Shown here: piece by piece, positions 7,050 through 15,419 of the stretch | Position numbering within the stretch: the stretch's first letter is position 1 | How the letters are laid out: every line of letters begins with the position of its first letter | Source of the DNA: Promethearchaeota archaeon | Lineage (GTDB): Archaea > Asgardarchaeota > Lokiarchaeia > Sigynarchaeales > SOKP01 | Reading direction: 5' to 3' | Length of the DNA: 26,730 nucleotides | NCBI GenBank assembly: GCA_030620005.1 | Contig: JAUXAJ010000032.1 | Coordinates: 1 to 26,730, forward strand | Position numbers and translations under genes: made by a program | The notes under the pieces: generated by a model | What the model was told of the DNA's origin: nothing | The model's input: the letters and a program-made list of their open reading frames with translations, nothing else | Databases searched by the model: none

Positions 7050-7091
7050 ATTTTTAAAACCTCATAAAATATTGATAAAAGTTGATAAAAG

Positions 7092-7382
7092 TTAAACTTT
7101 CAAGCTAAGTTTATAAATTCTATCGTGGTATTTCTCATATTCCTTAAAAAATTTCTTGAAATGATGTGATAATTCAGCCATTGCAATATATATCAATGAT
7201 TCGTTAAGATTCATACTTTTTTCCGCCATTTCTACATGGTCTTTTTCTAAAAGAACGGAAATGTTTCCTAAGCAGTCGCCAATTTTTTTTAACTTGCTTG
7301 TAATGTCTTCGGTTCCTTTCTTGCTTGGCTTTATTCCAAGGATTATTCTTTTTTTGGTCTGATTTGTCTCTGAGTTTGACAC
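7092..7382 (-). CDS. Small unknown helical protein
   Basis: 96 aa from a GTG start with a perfect GGAGGT Shine-Dalgarno site (7392-7397) nine bases upstream, which fixes the start. A polar, basic N-terminus is followed by helices (TSKLKKIGDCLGNISVLLEKDHVEMAEKSMN region, then a Lys/Tyr/Phe-rich C-terminal helix). No membrane segment and no recognised domain. It follows the 93-aa gene by 36 bases on the same strand, so the two form an operon, and the strong SD suggests efficient translation. Confidence 0.7.
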   Translation of the reverse strand: MSNSETNQTKKRIILGIKPSKKGTEDITSKLKKIGDCLGNISVLLEKDHVEMAEKSMNLNESLIYIAMAELSHHFKKFFKEYEKYHDRIYKLSLKV

Positions 7383-7418
7383 GGTTTTTTTACCTCCTGA
7401 AAAAAAAAAAAAATGGGG

Positions 7419-7700
7419 TTAAAATTGGGTGGATTTGGTCATCTCTTTGGTGATGTACTCGAAAAAGTGCATCATCTTGCCGTTGTGAAAGTCAATTTGA
7501 ACGATCTTGGTCTTAATAGTGTGCTGCATGGCGGTGTCGAGCTGTTCCAAGAATTCTACCACGACACATAAAGGAATGTAGTTCCACCCGTTGTGGTCTT
7601 CAAACTCGATTACCGAGCCTTCAAGGTCTAAGCCTTTTTCTTCAATGAAGGTTCTTAGCCATACATTGAAGCTTTTTTCTTGGTCTTTTGTGGCGTTCAT
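7419..7700 (-). CDS. Small unknown alpha/beta protein
   Basis: 93 aa from ATG. Base composition is richer in G/C than its neighbours. It has a helix (KSFNVWLRTFIEEKGLD), a beta strand pair around VIEFEDHNGWNYIPL, a helix (VVVEFLEQLDTAMQHTIKT) and a strand (KIVQIDFHNGKMMHFFEYI). It looks like a compact folded domain, but I cannot name the family. It is first in a two-gene operon with 7092-7382. A TATA box at 7723-7730 is about 26 bases from the start, so the transcript is probably leaderless. Confidence 0.7.
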   Translation of the reverse strand: MNATKDQEKSFNVWLRTFIEEKGLDLEGSVIEFEDHNGWNYIPLCVVVEFLEQLDTAMQHTIKTKIVQIDFHNGKMMHFFEYITKEMTKSTQF

Positions 7701-7722
7701 ATAATATTATTGGATTTTTCCT

Positions 7723-7730
7723 ATTTAAAT
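7723..7730 (-). promoter_or_regulatory. TATA box of the 7419-7700 operon
   Basis: ATTTAAAT, about 26 bases before the ATG, the spacing expected for a leaderless archaeal promoter. Confidence 0.5.
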
Positions 7731-7841
7731 GCCGAGATTTTTGTTTTTTATAAATGCTGGGAAATTTCACCTAATATTGTAGTGATCATTGTTTACCAAA
7801 TCAAAATAAACAGTCAATAAAAAAAGCATGGAATAGGTAAT

Positions 7842-7973
7842 ATGGTGCAAATCCCAAAAAAAACAACAAATAAAAAAAAGAAAAGAAGTCAAACAATTAA
7901 AAAAAAAGTATTTAGTGTGCCCTTCCCACACCTATCAAATTTATTAAGAATGTTAAAAAAGTGTAAGAAATAA
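7842..7973 (+). CDS. 43-aa basic ORF, possibly the broken N-terminus of the next gene
   Basis: Reads MVQIPKKTTNKKKKRSQ... and ends ...HLSNLLRMLKKCKK at TAA. It is very Lys-rich. The downstream DNA stays protein-like in another frame (roughly 7957-8105, containing FIIILEIISEHEYSFEKERK) and then in the frame of the 8139-8600 gene. The switches coincide with runs of six A at about 7954-7959 and 8103-8108. A single protein of about 250 aa broken by two frame changes is possible; an independent small gene is the alternative. Confidence 0.35.
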   Translation: MVQIPKKTTNKKKKRSQTIKKKVFSVPFPHLSNLLRMLKKCKK

Positions 7974-8138
7974 AAAAATAAGTCGTTCAAATCAAGATAG
8001 AAATAAAAATCTAAAGAGATATAATCATTTTATAATTATTTTAGAAATAATTTCCGAACATGAATACTCGTTCGAAAAAGAAAGGAAACATTTGACAGAA
8101 GGAAAAAAGATGAATTTCAAGCTGCAGTTTTTAATATA

Positions 8139-8600
8139 ATGTTTAATTTATTTACGGTACCAAGAAGTTTCGTAATTGCAAGAGCTGAACACTGGCAAGG
8201 TAAAGCTTTTCTATGTGCTAATATTCACGGAATATATAAAGTAAACCGCGTCTTAGAGTCAAGCGGCAGTCACACTTACCATTTATCTTCTGCTTGGGCT
8301 GCCGGAAACTCGTTTGGTTTAGACATGGAAGTCTATGAACAATATATTAAAGAATTTGAAGAATTCTTTACCCATGAGAACGTTCACAATTGGTTGCTTT
8401 TTAACAATAAAGGGATTCTATCGCGGGATATTGGCGTTCAAAGACTCATGTTAAAATACGTGTATGACAAGTGCTGGAAGCTTCTATATGATCGTGCTCG
8501 TGCTGATAATGGTGAAGAGAGCAAGTATCATCTTCGTAAAGATAAATTAGAAAAATTCGATTTGACCGAGGGGGATCTTTCAGGGGATCTCCCAATTTAG
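8139..8600 (+). CDS. Unknown protein, probably N-terminally incomplete
   Basis: 153 aa from the ATG at 8139. The frame is open upstream of this ATG (KKDEFQAAVFNI), so the annotated start may be internal. It contains aromatic-rich segments (RAEHWQGKAFLCANIHGIYKV, NVHNWLLFNNKGILSRDIG) and a charged helical C-terminus (CWKLLYDRARADN). There is no membrane segment and I recognise no family. It converges with the LRR gene, leaving only eight bases between stops. Confidence 0.6.
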   Translation: MFNLFTVPRSFVIARAEHWQGKAFLCANIHGIYKVNRVLESSGSHTYHLSSAWAAGNSFGLDMEVYEQYIKEFEEFFTHENVHNWLLFNNKGILSRDIGVQRLMLKYVYDKCWKLLYDRARADNGEESKYHLRKDKLEKFDLTEGDLSGDLPI

Positions 8601-8608
8601 TTTGATCA

Positions 8609-9946
8609 TTAAGACCGAATTTTTGACAAGATTTCTATTTCCTTTTTGGTGTGCTTGTTCACAAATCGAGTCGGTATTTCTGCCTTTACTCCGTGCACTG
8701 CTAAGATCTCTAAAGAGGGTATCTCGGTCATGAATTCCGGAATTATTTCTATTTCCGTAAAACTAATCCCTAATTGTTTAAGCGACACGCATTTAACGAT
8801 GGATTTAGGTATTTCCTTTAAAGGGTTTCTATCTAAATTAAACTCTTTTAAATTTTTGAGTTCTCCGATTGATTCGGGTAGGTAAGAAATTTTATTACCT
8901 CTTAATTCTAAATACCTTAACGATTCTAACCGACCGATTGACTCGGGAAGAGCTGTCAACTGATTATTCATCAAGTTCATTGAAAATCCTATTGTTTTTA
9001 GGTTCCCTATTGAGTCGGGAAGCTGTTTCAATTTATTTCTAGCCAAACCCAAGTTGTCAATTGACTTTAAACGCCCGATTGACTCGGGAAGGCTCGATAT
9101 TTTGTTCGAATCTAATCTCAATCTCTTTAGCATTCCAAGTTCCCCTATTGATTCGGGTAACGATGTCAATCTATTCTCTTCCATCTCGAAATCTTCAAGA
9201 GAACTAAGCGAACCGAGCCATCCCGGAAGCTTTTTTATCTCGTTACACGAGAGATTCAGTTTCCGCAAGGATTTAAGCTTTCTAAGTTGGGCAGGAAATT
9301 CTTTTAGCTCACATCTCTCAAGGTCCAGAGAAATTATTTCTCCGTCTTTTATGGTTAGTCCAGGACCGTGTTGCCCCCGATATGGCATTAACTTGAGTCT
9401 TTTTCTCATTAGAGCCTCTAATTCGGTTATTACTTCTTGGTTCGACCTTAAAAGCGCTTGAATCTCTTCCGTTTTCAATACTTCTAAATAGCCTTCCCAA
9501 TACAAGAATTCTTGAACATTTTCATCGTTGCTTATGTATCTTCTTGCGATTTCTTCCTTAAGCAATATAGTGGCCAAAGGATCGCCAACTTCCGAGAGCT
9601 TTTGTAAAAGCGGAAAAGCGAGTGCCGAATCTATTATCCGCGTGTCGTAATCGTGCTCTACCCACGCCTGCAAGTTGCTACAATGCCCCCAAAATTCCCA
9701 CTCTGGAGGGATTTTGACTTGATCGTCGAATAAAAAATAGGTATCAACTGGATTTTCAAACTCAAAGAAATTATCTATTGACTTTAGCTTTTTATATTGC
9801 TCCATTTCTTTAACGGCAATTTGTATGATTACACCCTTGCATTGGTTAAATTTCTCTCCATTCACGTAGATCATTGTCTTTAAATCCTTGTTCCTATCGG
9901 GTTCCAGCTTGAGCGTTATGTAGTCGTTAACCTTGAATTCTCCCAT
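8609..9946 (-). CDS. Leucine-rich-repeat protein
   Basis: 445 aa from ATG. Residues about 1-190 form a separate N-terminal domain, with PPEWEFWGHCSNLQAWVEHDYDT and AFPLLQKLSEVGDPLA as striking conserved-looking segments. This is followed by about nine leucine-rich repeats of 22-24 residues (about 195-430) of the LPESIGxLxxLxxLxLxxN type. Such repeats form a curved protein-binding surface. No signal peptide or membrane helix is seen, so it should be cytosolic. LRR proteins with this kind of N-terminal domain recur in Lokiarchaeal genomes, as far as I recall. A TATA box (AATATTTAAAT, about 9976-9986) lies some 30 bases before the start. Partner unknown. Confidence 0.85.
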   Translation of the reverse strand: MGEFKVNDYITLKLEPDRNKDLKTMIYVNGEKFNQCKGVIIQIAVKEMEQYKKLKSIDNFFEFENPVDTYFLFDDQVKIPPEWEFWGHCSNLQAWVEHDYDTRIIDSALAFPLLQKLSEVGDPLATILLKEEIARRYISNDENVQEFLYWEGYLEVLKTEEIQALLRSNQEVITELEALMRKRLKLMPYRGQHGPGLTIKDGEIISLDLERCELKEFPAQLRKLKSLRKLNLSCNEIKKLPGWLGSLSSLEDFEMEENRLTSLPESIGELGMLKRLRLDSNKISSLPESIGRLKSIDNLGLARNKLKQLPDSIGNLKTIGFSMNLMNNQLTALPESIGRLESLRYLELRGNKISYLPESIGELKNLKEFNLDRNPLKEIPKSIVKCVSLKQLGISFTEIEIIPEFMTEIPSLEILAVHGVKAEIPTRFVNKHTKKEIEILSKIRS

Positions 9947-10041
9947 TTTTGGTCATTTATTACACGTTTTAATGAATATTTAAATCTTGGGTATAATGCC
10001 TTTTAGGTCGTGAAGAAATTTCAAGTTTTAGTCGAATGTAC

Positions 10042-10143
10042 TTAAAACGGTTTGAATGAATTTCCGCTTGCTCTCAAGGATTCTTTTTCAACAGTAGCAG
10101 TAATATCTAAAAATACTATTGTTATTTCCCAAGAATTATGATA
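10042..10143 (-). pseudogene. Possible gene fragment
   Basis: A 33-codon open stretch without a start codon, reading ...WEITIVFLDITATVEKES... and ending KPF-stop. It looks protein-like but is isolated between the LRR gene promoter and the truncated copy at 10216-10350. Together they suggest that this 470-base gap (9947-10424) is a graveyard of gene remnants. Weak. Confidence 0.25.
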
Positions 10144-10215
10144 ACATTATCTAATTTTTTTTTTGAAACAATTGGGGTTTTCTCGATAAAATCTAATTCT
10201 CTATATAGGTTACAA

Positions 10216-10350
10216 CTATGAAAATTTTTTTTGAGAACTAACAACATCGCTTTGAGCCTTTGCGAGCTTTTTAAAATTTCCAACTAGCTCCTTCTCGAGC
10301 TTGGCTAACTCCAGTTCATCTTCATGGGTTATTATTGGCATTTTTCTCAC
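10216..10350 (-). pseudogene. Truncated 5' copy of the 6170-6790 gene
   Basis: Starting at the same GTG/ATG context, the frame reads MPIITHEDELELAKLEKELVG..., nearly identical to the intact gene. It diverges and stops at TAG after about 44 codons (…SSQKKFS). The leader and TATA region are also copied (10351-10430), apart from an 11-base insertion near 10370. The copied block ends abruptly inside the coding region. It is a partial duplication rather than a working gene, though the copied promoter may still be active. Confidence 0.7.
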
Positions 10351-10424
10351 GATCTTTTCTTTATTTCACATTTTTCGTACATTCTTATATATTTAACATC
10401 TTTTTAAAACTATTTTTATTTTTT

Positions 10425-11459
10425 CTAAAAAGGAACATAAGCCGTCATGATATTATCTTTATAATTTGCTTTAATAATTTTTGCTTTGATTTTTTTCCCA
10501 ATCATATCCCTTGTAAAAGTTAGAGGCCTTTTAAGCAATATTTTAATAGCACAGTCTTCATTTAATTTTCCAATACATTCTCTCTTCCATCGACCTTCTG
10601 AAATTATAGTTAATTTTAGCACATCGTTTTTTTTAAAATTTCTAGATGTAATTCTTTTTCGTTTATGAATTCCGAAATCGTTAGGACCAAGCTTTAATTT
10701 AATTTTATATTTTTTTTCTAATTCACTAAGTTGCTTGTAAAAATAATACCATGTTTTAGGACTAATTTTTTTTAATTTCCTTCCAGTTTTATAGGTTAAA
10801 TATTTTTGAATACCAATTTGAATTTTTTTTTCAGAATAACCTTTTTCTCGTAAATTTATAACATATTTTATTAAATCTTCTATATCTTCATTATTTTCTT
10901 TAGGAAACCAAACAGGAGCAAGTAAAACATTAATTTTGGATTCCAATAATGCTTGTATGTTATTTAAAAGATTATCTACATTGTAATTCTTACAATCGCA
11001 TAAATAATTAGCTTTATCTTTTTTTAAAGTATTTAAACTAATATTAATTCTCGTAAGATTAACTTTTTCTAATTCATTGATTTTTGCTTGATCAAGTAAT
11101 AATCCATTACTCTGCATGGAAACGATCTCAACCCCTTCTATTTCCCACATCTTCTTTATTAAAGCGAATAATTCTGTATACAATAAGGTTTCTCCGTAAG
11201 GTGCGATATGTATTTCAATATCTCGTTTTCCTTTAATTTCTATTAGATCTTTTACTTTTTTAATAATGTAATCTGAATCAACAACAAAATTAGTCTCGTA
11301 ATCCCCCGCGCTTACAAAACAATACTTGCATTTAAGATTGCAGAGCGTTATTGGTTTGATTTCAATAACATTTGTACCACGATCTATGATTCCAATAAAA
11401 TCAATTCCAAATAAAGGTATTTTCGAATTTTCGTCTACTCGAATAAGTCTTGCAGTCAT
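10425..11459 (-). CDS. Radical SAM protein with TRAM-like C-terminus
   Basis: 344 aa from ATG. The motif CNLKCKYC (residues about 39-46) is the canonical CxxxCxxC that holds the radical SAM 4Fe-4S cluster. HIAPYGETLLY at about 104-114 corresponds to the SAM-binding GGE region, and SMQSNGLLL and RINISLNT fit the later barrel strands. The C-terminal 60 residues (CIGKLNEDCAIKI ... GKKIKAKIIKANYKDNIMTAYV) resemble a TRAM/OB fold, which suggests an RNA substrate. This matches archaeal radical SAM proteins of unknown substrate. It follows pelota by nine bases and must be cotranscribed with it. Confidence 0.8.
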   Translation of the reverse strand: MTARLIRVDENSKIPLFGIDFIGIIDRGTNVIEIKPITLCNLKCKYCFVSAGDYETNFVVDSDYIIKKVKDLIEIKGKRDIEIHIAPYGETLLYTELFALIKKMWEIEGVEIVSMQSNGLLLDQAKINELEKVNLTRINISLNTLKKDKANYLCDCKNYNVDNLLNNIQALLESKINVLLAPVWFPKENNEDIEDLIKYVINLREKGYSEKKIQIGIQKYLTYKTGRKLKKISPKTWYYFYKQLSELEKKYKIKLKLGPNDFGIHKRKRITSRNFKKNDVLKLTIISEGRWKRECIGKLNEDCAIKILLKRPLTFTRDMIGKKIKAKIIKANYKDNIMTAYVPF

Positions 11460-11468
11460 TTTTACTAC

Positions 11469-12542
11469 TCACAATTTATACCTTAATATCCCCACTAAAG
11501 AACCTAAATCAACAATTTGTTGACCTGTAGGATGTTCTGAGCTTAAAATATTAATACTTCCGCCAGCTTTCTCTACATTAATTATTATGTCCTCGATTTC
11601 AAGTTTTTGTTTCTTTGAAGTACCTCTTATAAGAATATCCGCAATAAAGAGCTCTTTAACAGCACCTTTTTCAGCTGCGCTTGAGAGCTCATCAACGCCA
11701 ATGGCTATAAGATCGGCATCGGTACTAAAATATTTAAAAATTTCTTCTATTTTTTCAGTTTCTTCCAGAATCTTTACTTTTTTTCTCAACTTAGCCAATT
11801 CCTTTGATTTTAGAGTTTCTAAAATTGCACTTTCTGTTCCAGAACTAGCGTGAATGCTTTTTATATTTGAAATGTAAATGGGATTATATTTTTCCTTTAA
11901 AAATTTAACGAAGGTATCTCTTGTATTTCCAGGTCCACACACAATAATTAGATTAATCTCAATAGTTTTAAGGTTTTCTTCAATTACTTTTCTTATTTCT
12001 TCAAAAAATTCCGCGTAGGCTTTATTTCTATGTGATTGTTCATATCTCTTTCCAGGAATGGTTTTTTTAATAGTTGCAATCCTACTATGGCTGAAGTTTG
12101 TTATAAGCGATAGAGTTGCGAGTCCAGATTCTATGGCGATAATAAAAAAAATAAAATTTTCCTCAAATTTTGAAGATTCATTTAAGCGTTTCAACTCGTT
12201 TTTAAACCAATTTTCCCTTGATATTGTTATTTTCTGTCCAATTTCTATATTGAAGGTGTGATATGTCCCATAGCTTACGAAATCATCAGGACCTTCAAGA
12301 ATTTTCCCTTTTACCCTCAATCTATTCGAAAATTCGTGAAACGCTACATTTTCAACTTTTATTTTCAAATACATGGGTTTTCTTTCTCCCTTCGAACCTT
12401 CTTTCAATACTACTCGTCGATGCGTTCTAGTGGCGACTTTATCGTTTTTTGAAATGGTATTATAAAGAGTCCATAAATCGTTAAGACTTTCTATTTTAAC
12501 AGTGATTTCCTCTTTTTTTTTAATGTATTCAAGAATTTTCAA
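11469..12542 (-). CDS. pelA: mRNA surveillance protein pelota (Dom34)
   Basis: 357 aa from a TTG start, the usual length for archaeal pelota. It recognises stalled ribosomes with an empty A site and, with the GTPase aEF1A/ABCE1, splits them. The order is typical: an Sm-like N-terminal domain (about 1-130, NDLWTLYNTISKNDKVATRT), a central RNase H-like domain (about 131-250, with GPGNTRDTFVKFL and IHASSGTESAILE), and an L7Ae-like C-terminal domain (about 255-357, ELFIADILIRG, SSEHPTGQQIVDLGSLVGILRY). It is first in an operon with the radical SAM gene. Confidence 0.95.
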   Translation of the reverse strand: MKILEYIKKKEEITVKIESLNDLWTLYNTISKNDKVATRTHRRVVLKEGSKGERKPMYLKIKVENVAFHEFSNRLRVKGKILEGPDDFVSYGTYHTFNIEIGQKITISRENWFKNELKRLNESSKFEENFIFFIIAIESGLATLSLITNFSHSRIATIKKTIPGKRYEQSHRNKAYAEFFEEIRKVIEENLKTIEINLIIVCGPGNTRDTFVKFLKEKYNPIYISNIKSIHASSGTESAILETLKSKELAKLRKKVKILEETEKIEEIFKYFSTDADLIAIGVDELSSAAEKGAVKELFIADILIRGTSKKQKLEIEDIIINVEKAGGSINILSSEHPTGQQIVDLGSLVGILRYKL

Positions 12543-12683
12543 AAATAAATTCTAACTCCAAAAATAGAAATTAATTACATTAAAAAATACTTGATTATAA
12601 TAAAGATTAGTTGATATTTGAATAAATTAAATTAAATGAAAAAAAATATTTAAAAAAATCATTTAGATTTGGTTTTTTATTTT

Positions 12684-12836
12684 TTATTTTTCGTCTAAAG
12701 CAGCTTTTACCTTCTCTAATTCTTCACGTCGTTTCTTTTTCTCTTCTTCTCTAGCTTTCATATCTGCTTCGTCTGGTTTGTCAAGGGAAACACCCTTTTT
12801 AATGCCTTCTTGAAGCTCTTTATCAACTGGACCCAA
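12684..12836 (-). CDS. 50-aa highly charged protein
   Basis: Reads GPVDKELQEGIKKGVSLDK... after a TTG start, then a continuous Glu/Lys helix (REEEKKKRREELEKVKAALDEK) to TAA. A GGTG element lies some ten bases before the TTG, and a strong TATA-like stretch (TTTATATATATAAA, about 12900-12913) lies about 65 bases upstream. Its composition is clearly non-random for this AT-rich gap. Function unknown. It fills most of the gap between the acetyltransferase and pelota genes; the remaining 12543-12683 shows nothing. Confidence 0.5.
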   Translation of the reverse strand: MGPVDKELQEGIKKGVSLDKPDEADMKAREEEKKKRREELEKVKAALDEK

Positions 12837-12988
12837 ACTATATCAACACCTTTTTGTTCTAAATACAATTTAAAACTTTTTACTAAAACTATAAAAAAAA
12901 TTTATATATATAAATTTTAGGAAAAATCACTTAAAATTAATAATTATAAGATTAAAATTCTTTTTTTTCAAAATTTCACCTTTTAAAG

Positions 12989-13444
12989 CTAACATTCTTT
13001 CTTGTCATGAATCTTTAACTTCATTAAATAAGCTTCCGAATCAGAAGATTGATAATAATTTTTAATTCTTTCAATTGTTTTGAAACCAAATTTCTCGTAT
13101 AATTTTATAGCAATTTTATTAGACACTTTAACATTTAAAACGATCTCATTGATTTCATTCAGCTCTTTAATTTCCTTTATGGTTTTTTCTAAAAGTAAAG
13201 AGCCTTTTCCTTGATTCTGATATAGGGGATTAATAATTAAATTAATAAGATTAGCCCTATTATCTATATCTTTAATAACAATTATAAAACCAAAAAACTT
13301 TCCTCCATTTTCTATCTTCAAAAAGAATAAGTTCCTTTGAATGAGTTTTTTGATGGTATCTTTTGAAAATGCATCTTGCTTAAATATATCTTGTTCTAAA
13401 TTAAATATTTGATTTAAATCGCTCAGTTTTACTTCTTTTATCAT
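12989..13444 (-). CDS. GNAT N-acetyltransferase, RimI-like
   Basis: 151 aa from ATG. GNAT-fold enzymes transfer acetyl from acetyl-CoA. Visible features are the N-terminal strand MIKEVKLSDLNQIFNLEQDIF, the central strand GFIIVIKDIDNRANLINLIINPLYQNQGKGSLLLEKTI with the Q-x-x-G-x-G acetyl-CoA loop (QNQGKG), and ALKLYEKFGF-like IAIKLYEKFGFKTI followed by NYY. This pattern is that of RimI/Ard1 protein N-alpha-acetyltransferases. It overlaps the upstream radical SAM gene by one base (translational coupling). Substrate not certain. Confidence 0.85.
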   Translation of the reverse strand: MIKEVKLSDLNQIFNLEQDIFKQDAFSKDTIKKLIQRNLFFLKIENGGKFFGFIIVIKDIDNRANLINLIINPLYQNQGKGSLLLEKTIKEIKELNEINEIVLNVKVSNKIAIKLYEKFGFKTIERIKNYYQSSDSEAYLMKLKIHDKKEC

Positions 13445-14601
13445 TATCTTACATCTTCTTTGAATACTTTTATTGGAGTTTTTTCTGTAATCTGCGTATA
13501 TGGGGCTCTGAAAGGAATTATTTCCACAATGTAACCATTTAATTCATATTCATCTAATAAATTAATAAATTTTTCATTTAAGGCAAATTGAACGGGTAAT
13601 TTGATAATACTACCGTCAAAATTAACATATTTTTTAGAAATTTTAAATTTAGATTTTAAAATTGAATGAGTTCGCATTAAATGTCTTTTTTCGCCCTCAA
13701 TTTGAGCGTATAAGAGAAGCCCCTCCTCCGTTATATCTTCGTATGGTAATTTGATCGTCCTTGCCCGTCTTAAATACCTGTTCTTTAATTGGTAATGATC
13801 TTTCGCAATAATTGAGCAGAAGTGGAGCTTAATTGAGACTTTTAATGCTAATCTCTTGATTAAATCAAAAGCGAATTCTCTGCTATTTACAACTGAAGCA
13901 ATTGTACCTTCCTTCAATTTAAACCCTCTTTCTTTTAGAAATTGGCTGTTAGGAAAGCAATATTCAAATTCATTTAAATTTATAAAAGTCACTCCAATGT
14001 TTTCTAAATACATTATAAATTCCTCGAGATTATTTAAATAATCAACATCAGGAATTACTGGAAGTTCTGCACCAACACAAATTCCTTTATGCAATATTTT
14101 TTCTATATTAGACCACTTGTTTCTTGGTGGATGGAATCGTATCTCGTCTAAACCGGCATCAACCAATTTGTCGGCGATTTTTTCGTCAAAATTGATGCCA
14201 TTTATATATAGATGAATGTGGAATTTTTTTCCCAGTCTTGATTTAACGTATTGAATATAACTTAGGGTTCTTTCTAAATTATATTTAGATAGAGGCTCTC
14301 CACCCGTAATGCTCATTCCTTTTCCATTAATCTTGTTAATTTCTACTAATAGTTCTTCTTTAGAAGTAATGCGAATTTCGTTTGCAAATGTATTTTCTTT
14401 ATCTCTTCTTTCTTCAGATATAGGGCAATACCAAGAGCAATGAGACGGTTTTTGACATATTCCATTTAAGAACAAGACGGTTTTAACGCCTTTTAAACAT
14501 TGTTGACATCCCTTGGGAAGCTTTTTCATTATAAAAAGATTTTTTTTATTTAGATTAATACATGCGATCTTTCCATTATAACCTATTAGATTTGCACTCA
14601 T
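13444..14601 (-). CDS. Radical SAM protein with atypical cysteine spacing
   Basis: 385 aa from ATG. The SAM-binding MSITGGEPLSKY (about 95-106) identifies a radical SAM enzyme, and GLDEIRFHPPRN fits a later barrel strand. The cluster motif is unusual: GICQKPSHCSWYCPIS has cysteines spaced Cx5Cx3C rather than Cx3Cx2C. A further pair, CQQC, lies upstream near residue 33. The C-terminus (LPYEDITEEGLLLYAQIEG, about 300-320 on) looks like an additional beta domain. It belongs to an archaeal group whose substrate I do not know. The stop overlaps the acetyltransferase start. Confidence 0.8.
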   Translation of the reverse strand: MSANLIGYNGKIACINLNKKNLFIMKKLPKGCQQCLKGVKTVLFLNGICQKPSHCSWYCPISEERRDKENTFANEIRITSKEELLVEINKINGKGMSITGGEPLSKYNLERTLSYIQYVKSRLGKKFHIHLYINGINFDEKIADKLVDAGLDEIRFHPPRNKWSNIEKILHKGICVGAELPVIPDVDYLNNLEEFIMYLENIGVTFINLNEFEYCFPNSQFLKERGFKLKEGTIASVVNSREFAFDLIKRLALKVSIKLHFCSIIAKDHYQLKNRYLRRARTIKLPYEDITEEGLLLYAQIEGEKRHLMRTHSILKSKFKISKKYVNFDGSIIKLPVQFALNEKFINLLDEYELNGYIVEIIPFRAPYTQITEKTPIKVFKEDVR

Positions 14602-14703
14602 TATATACGCTTTTTTATTGTTTATCTTATTATTATTATTTTAATCCCTCTCGACCTTTTACAAAAGATGTCTTGCCTTCGGACTCGAATATTCTAGGCT
14701 TTT

Positions 14704-15402
14704 TCATCGCAAAAAAATCTTTTTTCTCACAATTGATTTATTATTAGCTAATTTTTTTAAAACAATTTCTGTGGATTCGTGAATATCAAGTTGCCTTTTT
14801 AAAAAAACTCCAGTTTTTCCGTGCTTTTCTCTTCTTAAAAGTACCTTTTTTCTTTCATTAATCGTTTCGATGCTGATCCCCACCTCTTTAACCGCAAGCA
14901 CCTCGTTATTAATAACGGAAAATTCTTCATGACCTCTTAGGGTTGGTTTAATCAACACTAATCTCTTGTCGATTTCCGGCACTCTAACATCTGATTTTAA
15001 TTGAGCTAAATTAACTTTACCCCCAAAATCGTAAAATTCAATAACACCTTTCTCAGGCTTAGATAAGGGCACGGTAATGCTCTCCAGTTCACTTAAATGA
15101 ATGCATAATTTTACTATATCTTTTGGAGTTGCCATAATTATTTCTCGAAAAGTTTTCTCATAACCATAATTATACAATATTAATTCGATTTGAAACGCTG
15201 GAATCTGATCTAGAAAAACTATATCGATATCACTATGCTCGTGTACATTTCCACGAGCAATGCTTCCATAAGTAAAGCAATTTAACCCTTTAAACATTTC
15301 TAATAATTCTATTGCTCTCTCTCTTTTTAATTTTAACAACGTCCAATGGTCTTTTGAATAAAAAAATGTCTCGTAATGTTCTCTCAAAATTTTTTCCTTC
15401 AT
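14704..15402 (-). CDS. Nucleotidyltransferase-fold protein
   Basis: 232 aa from ATG. TYGSIARGNVHEHSDIDIVFL (about 44-64) is the pol-beta-type motif G-S-x6-9-DxD, with the two metal-binding aspartates in SDIDI. This superfamily transfers nucleotides onto RNA, proteins or antibiotics. The C-terminal half has beta-rich segments (GVIEFYDFGGKVNLAQ, FSVINNEVLAVKEVG) and a basic helical tail (KKVLLRREKHGKTGVFLKRQ). It resembles archaeal conserved nucleotidyltransferase-domain proteins of unknown substrate. It is third in a minus-strand run starting at cutA, 17 bases after the preceding gene. Confidence 0.8.
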   Translation of the reverse strand: MKEKILREHYETFFYSKDHWTLLKLKRERAIELLEMFKGLNCFTYGSIARGNVHEHSDIDIVFLDQIPAFQIELILYNYGYEKTFREIIMATPKDIVKLCIHLSELESITVPLSKPEKGVIEFYDFGGKVNLAQLKSDVRVPEIDKRLVLIKPTLRGHEEFSVINNEVLAVKEVGISIETINERKKVLLRREKHGKTGVFLKRQLDIHESTEIVLKKLANNKSIVRKKIFLR

Positions 15403-15419
15403 CGTGAATTGTTAAAAAC

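Noticed and set aside
8050..8080. CGAAC/GTTCG hairpin as a BHB intron in the 7842-8600 region
   Set aside because: No register gives a paired 4-bp central helix with two 3-nt bulges, and the frame change is better explained at the A6 run.
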